Source of the DNA: Clostridium_I sp047718555
GTDB lineage: Bacteria; Bacillota; Clostridia; Clostridiales; Clostridiaceae
Direction of reading: 5' to 3'
Assembly: GCF_047718555.1 (NCBI RefSeq)
Contig: NZ_JBDNRK010000005.1
Coordinates: forward strand, 1 to 64,000
Length of the DNA: 64,000 nucleotides
The notes beneath the pieces were generated by a model. That model was not told where the DNA came from. It was given only the letters and a program-made list of their open reading frames with translations, and searched no databases. The translations under genes and the position numbers were made by a program. This document shows, piece after piece, positions 43,225-49,567 of this stretch; within the stretch, counting starts at the first letter, position 1, and each line of letters begins with the position of its first letter.

Positions 43225-43467
43225 TTAAAACACCTCCTTTTCAAATCTATTAAATATTTTTGAAGTCTTTTCCATTTCCAACTCTATAAAACATCTATAA
43301 GCACCGTCGTGGACAAGCTCTTTTAATTCACTTAGTAAATGCGTTCTATGGTTTATATAAATAAGTGCCAGTACATTGTTATCCTTGTTTAGTGCTATTT
43401 CTTGTGTTAATTCAAGTATTCTATCCTTTAATAAAGTGGCTCTATCAACTCTTTTTAGTTTACTCAT
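43225..43467 (-). CDS. hypothetical early protein
   Basis: 80 residues, helical and charged. The ATG at 43,467 has AAAGGAG; a longer frame from 43,569 has no binding site. A promoter with operator-like site O2 lies about 190 bp upstream, and a closer one, TTGACA-17-TTTAAA, ends just before the start. First gene of the early operon running to 41,048. Confidence 0.55.
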   Translation of the reverse strand: MSKLKRVDRATLLKDRILELTQEIALNKDNNVLALIYINHRTHLLSELKELVHDGAYRCFIELEMEKTSKIFNRFEKEVF

Positions 43468-43652
43468 TTTTCCAATCTCCTTTATTTTTAAATTGTTTAT
43501 ACATTTGTTTGTCAAGTATTTTTTTTTATTTTTTACTGAATAATTGTGGCTGTCCAACTTGTTATCCATATTTACGCTATTCCGTATAATGATTGAGTTA
43601 AAAATATTGGTAATTTTGGATTACCGCTTGTTTGTTCTCTTGCTATGTTTAT

Positions 43653-43681
43653 ATGATAACACTATAGCGTATAAGTGTAAA
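43653..43681 (-). promoter_or_regulatory. early promoter with embedded operator O2
   Basis: On the minus strand: TTTACA (43,681-43,676), 17-nt spacer, TATCAT (43,658-43,653). The O2 site (TATAGCGTATAAGTGT in plus orientation) fills the spacer, so a bound repressor would block RNA polymerase. Confidence 0.65.
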
Positions 43682-43688
43682 TAGTTTT

Positions 43689-44348
43689 TCAATGAATTTT
43701 TATTGCCAATTTTTTCACATCTTTTTTATAGCACATTTTACAGTTTTCACAGCTACCAACACATTGTATAAAGCCATTTTCATTGATAGCCTTGTCCAAG
43801 TCCACTTTATTAAAAGCGGTGTAAATTGGTAATTGTAGTTGACTTGCAAGCTCTATATCTGCTGGATTACTGTCAGCCCATATTGAATAACGAATTACCA
43901 AATTTTGTGGTAACTTTACATCTTTAAAAAATTGTACTGATTTTGTATAGCCCATGAAGTGAACTGCTGGGAACTGCTTTACTATTTGAATCCATTTATT
44001 TACATATTCTTTACTGTAAAAATCACCGCTCTCATGTATTCTAAAATATACATTTTTTCCCTCATAACTTTTTTTATCTAAGTAATAATGTATAGTGTCA
44101 ATTATATTAGTTACAAAGTCACTTGATAGGCTATCATTAAAAGATTCTTCACGACTGTTTTTAGTGTTAGGATATAATCTTTGTGACTTCATAGCATAAC
44201 AGTAACGCTCACATAATGCGGTACGATTCGGACAAGTCACCACCGCTGGAATACTCCATATTAAGAACTTATTTTCTTTTGTTGGTATTAGTTTTGAGTT
44301 TTTCTCACTTAATGTTAATATCTTTTTACCCTTAATTATTTTTATCAT
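43689..44348 (-). CDS. Gp88-family phage protein
   Basis: 219 residues matching the phage gene product 88 family. A Cys cluster near the N-terminus (TCPNRTALCERYCYAMKS) and a second one near the C-terminus (CVGSCENCKMCYKKD) could hold a metal or iron-sulfur centre. FRIHESGDFYSKEYV is highly conserved. Function in phage biology is unknown. The ATG at 44,348 has GGGGTGG upstream. Expressed from its own promoter bearing the O3 site. Confidence 0.85.
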   Translation of the reverse strand: MIKIIKGKKILTLSEKNSKLIPTKENKFLIWSIPAVVTCPNRTALCERYCYAMKSQRLYPNTKNSREESFNDSLSSDFVTNIIDTIHYYLDKKSYEGKNVYFRIHESGDFYSKEYVNKWIQIVKQFPAVHFMGYTKSVQFFKDVKLPQNLVIRYSIWADSNPADIELASQLQLPIYTAFNKVDLDKAINENGFIQCVGSCENCKMCYKKDVKKLAIKIH

Positions 44349-44411
44349 AATTTTCCACCCCACCCATTAATATATTTTGTGCTGTTTTTGTTTTCCCCTT
44401 GCTATGTACTT

Positions 44412-44440
44412 ATAATAACACTATACCGTATAAGCGTAAA
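44412..44440 (-). promoter_or_regulatory. Gp88 promoter with embedded operator O3
   Basis: TTTACG (44,440-44,435), 17-nt spacer, TATTAT (44,417-44,412) on the minus strand. The spacer holds O3, which differs from O2 at two positions. Confidence 0.65.
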
Positions 44441-44546
44441 CAAGTAAGTTTTCCCATTTTAATTTCTTTACTGCATTATATAGACAAAAATAAAAGCCCA
44501 TAAAAATAAGCAGTGGTAATAGTTACCATTGACACGCTTATATGTT

Positions 44547-44574
44547 TTGGCTCTTCAAAAAACTATGTTATAAT
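44547..44574 (+). promoter_or_regulatory. rightward promoter in front of a structured RNA candidate
   Basis: TTGGCT (44,547-44,552), 16-nt spacer, TATAAT (44,569-44,574) with an extended TGT in front. No rightward gene follows for more than 2.9 kb. Confidence 0.6.
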
Positions 44575-44580
44575 GTGTTT

Positions 44581-44700
44581 AGAAGTTTGAAAAATGAATA
44601 ATTTACAGCGGTTTTACTGGTGGCGGTATCCGGTGAGAACTATAGAAAAACTTTCTATTCTCTATAAATTATGGTAAAACCATAAGATAAATGTACCTTT
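44581..44700 (+). ncRNA. candidate structured small RNA
   Basis: An 8-bp closing stem, GGTTTTAC (44,610-44,617) with GTAAAACC (44,674-44,681), encloses two hairpins. One is CGG-TAT-CCG (44,624-44,632). The other is a long stem in which GAGAA and TAGAAA pair with TTTCTA and TTCTC (44,635-44,662). A promoter lies at the right distance upstream. No open frame fits. The 3' end is not evident. Confidence 0.45.
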
Positions 44701-44853
44701 CCAAATTACACCATATACACTAACCTTTTCTAATTTACTGGGAAATTATAGTATTTACAGACTTTACCATTTTCATTTCAATCTTTTCCAACTCTAATTT
44801 TTCCCACTGCGCTGAATTTTACCATCTCCACCCGTAAGAAAATCGTCGGATGG

Positions 44854-44881
44854 GCGTGTGCGTGTGTATGTGTGTGCGTAC
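44854..44881. repeat. 28-nt alternating purine/pyrimidine (GT/GC) tract
   Basis: Uninterrupted alternation rich in GTGTG and GCGT, able to adopt Z-form or to melt under supercoiling. It lies between the RNA candidate and the DnaA boxes. Confidence 0.7.
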
Positions 44882-45107
44882 AGCGTGTGTAAGCGGTAGA
44901 GCAAGTGTGTGTGCAGATATGCAGATAAGTACATAAGCAGAAGTGTATACACTGTGTATCTATGTACCTATTACAACCTACAAGTATATAAGAAAAGCAT
45001 AAATAACAGCTAAAGCAGCAATAAAAAGTCCTTTCTACTGCTTTTTACAGCTCCTAAAATTATTCTAACCTTAACTATTCTATTCTTTTAATAAACTATT
45101 TCAGAGA

Positions 45108-45181
45108 TTATCCAAACAAATACAACCATTTCCAGTACATATTACATATATCTGCATACACATTTCTGTATATTATCCACA
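45108..45181 (+). other. DnaA boxes; candidate replication origin
   Basis: TTATCCACA at 45,173-45,181 is a perfect DnaA box; TTATCCAAA at 45,108-45,116 has one mismatch. The surrounding non-coding kilobase also holds an inverted repeat of GCAGATAT/ATATCTGC about 200 bp apart, the GT/GC tract and iteron-like repeats. Confidence 0.45.
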
Positions 45182-45231
45182 TATACACAAGCATATCAGT
45201 GTATAACCTGTACATATTCACATACCTCATA

Positions 45232-45386
45232 GACCTCTCCTACTTAAAAATGCTGGAGCAGATTGACCTCTCCTACTTAAAATCTCACTGACCCCTCCCC
45301 AGTATTAAAAATACCTCTCCCCCAGATATAAAAAAATAAGGAAAGGTAATTTAAGTTTAAGTTTACCCCTCCCCTCTATTAAAAAA
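45232..45386. repeat. five degenerate iteron-like repeats
   Basis: GACCTCTCCTACTTAAAA occurs at 45,232 and 45,265. Related copies of the form ACC(C/T)CTCCCC-N5-ATTAAAAA begin at 45,290, 45,313 and 45,365. Pyrimidine-rich and A-rich halves alternate about every 22-52 bp. They may bind a replication initiator or be 3' processing sites of the leftward transcript ending here. Confidence 0.5.
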
Positions 45387-45650
45387 TTATCTCTTTCTAC
45401 TCGTCCTTAATTCCTCTGCTTCCCTTTTTAATCGCTCTAGGTTTTCATTATCTTTAGCAGTTCTATTTTCTGCCTTTAACTTATTAGGTACAGCTCTATT
45501 TACAGCCCTCTGTCTTTTAAATTCTGCCTTAGTAGCCTTCACATCTGCTACTCCCTTTGCTATATCATTAATACCTCTTTCAGCACTTCTAGTACCATGA
45601 GTAAAAATTTTCGGTGCAAAGAAAGCCAGTATTGCTAAAATTATTGGCAT
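45387..45650 (-). CDS. hypothetical protein with N-terminal membrane segment
   Basis: 87 residues: MPIILAILAFFAPKIF is a hydrophobic helix, followed by a strongly basic, helical region (KATKAEFKRQRAVNRAV). GGGGGAG precedes the ATG. It ends the dNMP-kinase operon. It might tether DNA or RNA to the membrane, which is only suggested by composition. Confidence 0.55.
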   Translation of the reverse strand: MPIILAILAFFAPKIFTHGTRSAERGINDIAKGVADVKATKAEFKRQRAVNRAVPNKLKAENRTAKDNENLERLKREAEELRTSRKR

Positions 45651-45734
45651 TGATTACTCCCCCTGTATTTTAAAATAATCTGTTAGCTTATACGGATATT
45701 ATAATTGAAATTCACAGCAAAAAATAGCGGTAAG

Positions 45735-46112
45735 TTATGGAACTTTTCTGTTGCCCTCTGTATATTTTTTATCTTCTTCCAGTACCCTTAGAGCTATTAC
45801 TTCAACAAACGGTAAGTACAGCGGTAAATCATATCCAGTAGTACCATCCCAGTTTTTAAATTCTTCATACAGCTCTACTGCTTTGCTCTCTTCTGGATAG
45901 TTCTTTTGAAGCTCTTTTAATTCCAGTGCCATTTTATCAAAATCTCTATCATGTAGTATCGAATTATCTAGCTTATAGTACAGATAAGAATATATCAACA
46001 TCTGCAATCTTCTTCTGCGGATAAGGTAAAATATCTTTTCATCTAAGCCAGAAGGACAGTCCTTGTATCTGAACCGTCCCTGTGCTTTTTTCTTTCCAGC
46101 CATATTACTCAC
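45735..46112 (-). CDS. LigA-related small protein
   Basis: 125 residues. RRRRLQMLIYSYLYYKLDN, then ILHDRDFDKMALELKELQKNYPE, resembles the Ia domain of NAD-dependent DNA ligases (YY..ISD.EYD.L..EL..LE..YP), with no adenylation domain. Phage genes annotated as LigA-related have this form. It overlaps the upstream gene by 8 bp. Confidence 0.6.
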   Translation of the reverse strand: MSNMAGKKKAQGRFRYKDCPSGLDEKIFYLIRRRRLQMLIYSYLYYKLDNSILHDRDFDKMALELKELQKNYPEESKAVELYEEFKNWDGTTGYDLPLYLPFVEVIALRVLEEDKKYTEGNRKVP

Positions 46113-46482
46113 TTGCTTTCTTTAGTTTTTTATATAAGCTGTCTTTCTGCTTTACATACTTTAAGTTTAGGAAGTCCATTATTTCATCCTCAACTGAATT
46201 TTCTCTTTTATCTCTTCTGCGGATCTGTCTTGGTGATAGTATCGCAAACTCTGTCTTTGATACCTTGTCCACATCTTTATCCTTTAGTATCTCCAGTAGA
46301 ATCCAATCTGCTAGAATGTTTAAAAGGTATGATGGAAGATTACTCCCCCCTGTTCTTTCAAAAAATTCCTCGTTTATCTGTACTGTGCGATTATATCTTT
46401 CTTGTAAACTTGGCACTAGAGCTACTTCCACCATTGCGTTAATACTATTTTCAAACTCTGTTAATACATCATTTCTAGCCAT
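46105..46482 (-). CDS. hypothetical early protein
   Basis: 125 residues, helical and charged; LPSYLLNILADWILLEILKD is conserved-looking and RQIRRRDKRE is basic. It overlaps its upstream neighbour's stop by one base. No family recognised. Confidence 0.5.
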   Translation of the reverse strand: MARNDVLTEFENSINAMVEVALVPSLQERYNRTVQINEEFFERTGGSNLPSYLLNILADWILLEILKDKDVDKVSKTEFAILSPRQIRRRDKRENSVEDEIMDFLNLKYVKQKDSLYKKLKKASE

Positions 46483-46793
46483 TAGTTCAACTCCCCCATA
46501 TCTATTAGAACCCTCTCTATCTTCTTCTTAACAGCGTTACAATGCTTGACCACCATTTGCTGTGTGATATCCAATTTGCTTGCTACTTCTTCCTGTGTAT
46601 ATCCAGCTATCCAGTAATGGTCTACAATAAACTGTTGCTTCTTTGTTAGCTGTGATTGCTCTATAATTAAATCTAAGTCCATAAGTAAATTACTTGCTTC
46701 CAAATCTGCCTTATAGTATCTGGATTCCCCTAGTTTATGCTTGTTTTGAAGTAGTGAAATTATATGTTCAACTGTGTAATTATTAATCTGCAT
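46482..46793 (-). CDS. sigma-70 region 4-like / ArpU-type regulator
   Basis: 103 residues. The C-terminal half is a canonical helix-turn-helix of sigma region 4 or ArpU type (LTKKQQFIVDHYWIAGYTQEE, then VASKLDITQQMVVKHCNAV). ArpU-like proteins activate late transcription in Gram-positive prophages. The ATG at 46,793 has GGAGGGC; it overlaps the end of the kinase gene by 11 bp. Confidence 0.7.
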   Translation of the reverse strand: MQINNYTVEHIISLLQNKHKLGESRYYKADLEASNLLMDLDLIIEQSQLTKKQQFIVDHYWIAGYTQEEVASKLDITQQMVVKHCNAVKKKIERVLIDMGELN

Positions 46794-47376
46794 TGTTGTA
46801 GCCCTCCAGCTCTCTATAGTATTTCTGTGTTGGTACAAAGTGGTACTCATAATACTGCATAGCTTCATCAACTTTTTTCTCCAGCTCTTCTAATGTTCCA
46901 TTGTTATAGATGTAGTAATCTGGAGTTATTAAGTCTATCTGTGCTTCCGTTTTATGATTCATCTGTTCTAATGTTGTTGTTTCTGCGGATTGCATTAACC
47001 TTTGTACTCTTATTTCATCTGTAGCTACAACCTTAATTATTAAAAAACCATTCTTTCTAAGGTAATCAGCTTCATTAACAAATCTACAATCAGTGACCAA
47101 AAAATCCGCTTCATATCTGTATAAAGCTTCTATATCCTTAATTCTGCGGTCTAGGTAATTCACCCAAACATCTTTATCCAGCTCTCTCATTGCAGAACCT
47201 ATCTGCTGATAATGTTTCCTTGGTTTTCCTTCTAATAAAGCTTCTGGAAAATAATCCTTTATAATACCAGTGATTCCATCTGCTAAAGCCATCTTGTGAA
47301 AGTCACCATAATTCTCAATCATTGAACCTACTGTATCCTTGCCACTTCGCATTTTACCTACTATTGCAATCTTCAT
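46783..47376 (-). CDS. deoxynucleoside monophosphate kinase-like P-loop protein
   Basis: 197 residues. The N-terminal P-loop is IVGKMRSGKDTVGSM, followed by FLVTDCRFVNEADYLRKNG as a second nucleotide or NMP-binding segment. Phage dNMP kinases have this form and raise dNTP supply. The ATG at 47,376 has GGGGG seven bases upstream; sequence further upstream is open by chance and belongs to the divergent regulator. It is the first gene after a copy of the seven-fold promoter element. Confidence 0.8.
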   Translation of the reverse strand: MKIAIVGKMRSGKDTVGSMIENYGDFHKMALADGITGIIKDYFPEALLEGKPRKHYQQIGSAMRELDKDVWVNYLDRRIKDIEALYRYEADFLVTDCRFVNEADYLRKNGFLIIKVVATDEIRVQRLMQSAETTTLEQMNHKTEAQIDLITPDYYIYNNGTLEELEKKVDEAMQYYEYHFVPTQKYYRELEGYNNAD

Positions 47377-47420
47377 ATTCATTCCCCCATTTTGTATTTG
47401 AAGGTTTCTTACCCTCCTAC

Positions 47421-47453
47421 TATTAATGAGCGGAGCTGTTTGACTTTGTGACT
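47421..47453 (-). promoter_or_regulatory. seven-fold phage element, copy a (dNMP kinase operon)
   Basis: Minus strand: AGTCACAAA - 11 nt - CCGCTCATTAAT, ending about 45 bp before the kinase start. The only copy with a change in the last box, and the only one with a divergent gene. Confidence 0.75.
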
Positions 47454-47468
47454 GAATTATGCTAAAGT
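47440..47468 (+). promoter_or_regulatory. promoter of the divergent XRE gene, overlapping element copy a
   Basis: TTGACT (47,440-47,445), 17-nt spacer, TAAAGT (47,463-47,468) with an extended TGC. The GTCACAAA half of copy a lies within the spacer. Confidence 0.6.
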
Positions 47469-47500
47469 GTAATTGTGAAAATGATAAGGGAGTGATTACA

Positions 47501-47896
47501 TTGCGTAGACCTAATATTGACAGCATAAGACACAGCTCAATTAACGATACAATATTGAATATAATAAACTCTGTGGATGGGATAACTATTACTTCCAGAT
47601 TGGACGACGCTCTCGCTGAAAGAGGACTTTCCCAAAAGGACTTGGCAGAAATAACAGGGCTAAGACAGGCTTCTATTAGTGAGCTAATTAAGGGCGATAA
47701 AACAAGCCTAAATAAGTTACATATAATCGTTGTAATGATAGCTTTAAGAATAACAGATATGTCTGAAATATTATCTATAGAATTTGACGAAAAGACTAAG
47801 CAGAAATTTGACAGGGAAGCTACGGAATGGATAGAAACAAAATCTATGCCACTGGAAGTAATTGAATTAGTAAATAACAATAAAAAGGAGAGCTAA
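47501..47896 (+). CDS. XRE-family transcriptional regulator
   Basis: 131 residues from a TTG with AAGGGAG eight bases upstream. A helix-turn-helix (about residues 33-88) includes ALAERGLSQKDLAEITGLRQ and ASISELIKGDKTSLNK. The C-terminus is helical. It is rightward in an otherwise leftward region and divergent from the dNMP kinase operon, so it is well placed to regulate both from the shared element. Confidence 0.8.
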   Translation: MRRPNIDSIRHSSINDTILNIINSVDGITITSRLDDALAERGLSQKDLAEITGLRQASISELIKGDKTSLNKLHIIVVMIALRITDMSEILSIEFDEKTKQKFDREATEWIETKSMPLEVIELVNNNKKES

Positions 47897-47912
47897 ACAG
47901 CTCCCTTTCTTT
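47884..47912. terminator. bidirectional terminator after the XRE gene
   Basis: GGAGAGCT-AAAC-AGCTCC with TTTCTTTTT on one side and AAAAA on the other; serves two convergent genes. Confidence 0.75.
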
Positions 47913-48443
47913 TTACTCTTCTTTTTCTTCTGGTTCTCCATCCAATTCATATTCAGCTACCAACTTTTCTCCTTTGTAGTGCCTAACCAGCTTTCTATCT
48001 GTTCCTTTGATTGAATATTTTACCGCCATAGGCTCATTAGGTTCTGGCTCACCGATACTATCAATAATTTCTAAATCCTTATTTTTATATTTACTTTCTA
48101 TGCCCTCATATTGATATTCTTGACCATTAGCTTTTGCCAATGTGTATGGGTCATAAAAACTTTCTTCCTCATTATCTTCTCTCTGGATTATATTTCCTTC
48201 TTCGTCTAAGTGAATGGATACTGCGAATAGCTCATTTACTGTTTCTCCGTTTACTTCCCTTGGTACTGTAGCATACTGCTCTTGACCGTTGATGTTGAAT
48301 ACAACTTTAAACTGTAGCTCTGTTAAAGCAATTTCTGTATCTTCTGGAACTCCTATTCTATCACCTAACCCTCTAAGAGCTTCCCCTATTATCATATTTA
48401 AATTCTGTTCCTGTTTTATCTTCCCATTTATATAAATTTGCAT
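47913..48443 (-). CDS. hypothetical acidic phage protein
   Basis: 176 residues, acidic, beta-rich (FKVVFNINGQEQYATVPREV), ending EPEEKEE. AAGGAGG precedes the ATG. No family recognised; the operon context suggests a DNA-metabolism accessory. Confidence 0.55.
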   Translation of the reverse strand: MQIYINGKIKQEQNLNMIIGEALRGLGDRIGVPEDTEIALTELQFKVVFNINGQEQYATVPREVNGETVNELFAVSIHLDEEGNIIQREDNEEESFYDPYTLAKANGQEYQYEGIESKYKNKDLEIIDSIGEPEPNEPMAVKYSIKGTDRKLVRHYKGEKLVAEYELDGEPEEKEE

Positions 48444-48527
48444 TTAACATTCCTCCTTAAATTGGATGGCTAAAACTGCTGGCATAATAACTAACCAAAA
48501 CACTCCTGCAAAAATTGATTCCCCCAT
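48444..48527 (-). CDS. 27-residue membrane peptide
   Basis: CTAGGAGG seven bases before an ATG opens a frame encoding a single hydrophobic helix (SIFAGVFWLVIMPAVLAI) with a charged end. Its stop codon abuts the next start, and AAGGAGG for that gene lies inside it. The strong site and tight packing argue that it is translated. Confidence 0.6.
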   Translation of the reverse strand: MGESIFAGVFWLVIMPAVLAIQFKEEC

Positions 48528-48535
48528 AATACCTC

Positions 48536-48745
48536 CTAGAAATGCTTTAAATTAAATGACTTGTTACCTTTGAAATCCATCTTTACAGATACTTCCTTGA
48601 TACCTCTACCGCTGGCTAATAAATGACTAAGTATGTTATATAATTCATCTGTTATTGTTTCACTGGAAGGTGGTCTTTTATCTTCTTCTTTTACCTCTGC
48701 TTCCTGTTCATCTGTAATATCGAATCCTATTTTCTTCTTTCCCAT
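48536..48745 (-). CDS. small hypothetical protein
   Basis: 69 residues, charged N-terminal half (TDEQEAEVKEEDKRPPS) and a short C-terminal beta segment. GGGGG site. It follows the 203-residue gene after 2 bp. No family recognised. Confidence 0.5.
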   Translation of the reverse strand: MGKKKIGFDITDEQEAEVKEEDKRPPSSETITDELYNILSHLLASGRGIKEVSVKMDFKGNKSFNLKHF

Positions 48746-48747
48746 TC

Positions 48748-49359
48748 TTACATTCCCCCTAAGTTTTTTAATTTCGTAACATCTATATCTATTTCATTAG
48801 CTGGCTTACCACCAAAGGCTCTAAACTCTGGTATATATTTTGCTTCACCAAGCTTAACTGTTCCTATCTTCTTTGAATGTAAATCTACAGCCAGAAGCTT
48901 TGTTCCACTGTCTACTAACTTGTTATACTTCTTACCCCTTAAATGGAGTTTGCCAGTTCTAGTCCAGAAATCAGTGAAATTAGTAACCATTTCTAAATAT
49001 ACTTTTCTACCATTATGCTCAAAATAGAAATCTGCGTCGCTTCCTATCTTAGTTTCTGGTAAGAAATTTCTATCCTTATCAGTTCCATTTAAGTGTAGCT
49101 GTACTCCTAGAATCCTCTTGGAATTAACAAATATATAATCCTCCAGTATCCAATTTAAGATTATATCCTGTGCATATCTGATTGAATCTCTGCTATCCCT
49201 AGCATAACTCACCTCATATACAGTCTTTAATACTTCTAGCTCTACTTGTCCTATAGAACCTTTTAAAATATTGATATGTTCTCTGCTACATCTGTTTATG
49301 AACTCTTCTCCTGTTGCTACTTTTACCTTTTCCAACTTCTCTAAAACTGACATACTCAT
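48748..49359 (-). CDS. hypothetical protein with possible PD-(D/E)XK-like core
   Basis: 203 residues. KIGSDADFYFEHNGRKVYLEMV has the D...E-x spacing of a PD-(D/E)XK nuclease core, but the usual Lys is Val, so catalysis is doubtful. GGGGG precedes the ATG. First gene of an operon controlled by element copy b. Confidence 0.5.
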   Translation of the reverse strand: MSMSVLEKLEKVKVATGEEFINRCSREHINILKGSIGQVELEVLKTVYEVSYARDSRDSIRYAQDIILNWILEDYIFVNSKRILGVQLHLNGTDKDRNFLPETKIGSDADFYFEHNGRKVYLEMVTNFTDFWTRTGKLHLRGKKYNKLVDSGTKLLAVDLHSKKIGTVKLGEAKYIPEFRAFGGKPANEIDIDVTKLKNLGGM

Positions 49360-49390
49360 TATTCAATCCCCCTGTAATTTTGGTTTCATA

Positions 49391-49422
49391 AATAATGAGC
49401 GGTGTCTTTTATCTTTGTGACA
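49391..49422 (-). promoter_or_regulatory. seven-fold phage element, copy b
   Basis: TGTCACAAA - 11 nt - CCGCTCATTATT on the minus strand, 32 bp before the 203-residue gene. The first box overlaps the end of the 52-residue gene. Confidence 0.8.
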
Positions 49423-49567
49423 TTCTTATAAAATCATACTGTGATTCTAATTGTTTATCAGTCATACAAGCCAATTGATAAACTAAATAATACCTCTGCT
49501 CTTCTGTAGCTCTTTCCTTTACTACTAATCTATTTACAATATAATCAACCATGTCACTTCTTTTCAT
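49409..49567 (-). CDS. 52-residue protein coupled to the DNA polymerase gene
   Basis: Starts with an ATG that overlaps the polymerase stop as ATGA; GGGGGGGC lies nine bases upstream. The product (MKRSDMVDYIVNRLVVKERA and onward) is helical and charged. Its last codons form the first box of element copy b, so regulatory and coding functions overlap. Confidence 0.6.
   Translation of the reverse strand: MKRSDMVDYIVNRLVVKERATEEQRYYLVYQLACMTDKQLESQYDFIRMSQR

Noticed and set aside
44854..44920. GT-rich stretch as a CRISPR or tandem-repeat array
   Set aside because: No unit and spacer structure; simple alternating sequence only. No CRISPR array was seen anywhere in the window.
47377..47880. Long N-terminal extension of the dNMP kinase frame
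   Set aside because: It is antisense to the XRE regulator and element copy a, has no binding site, and the P-loop start with GGGGG at 47,376 explains the gene.
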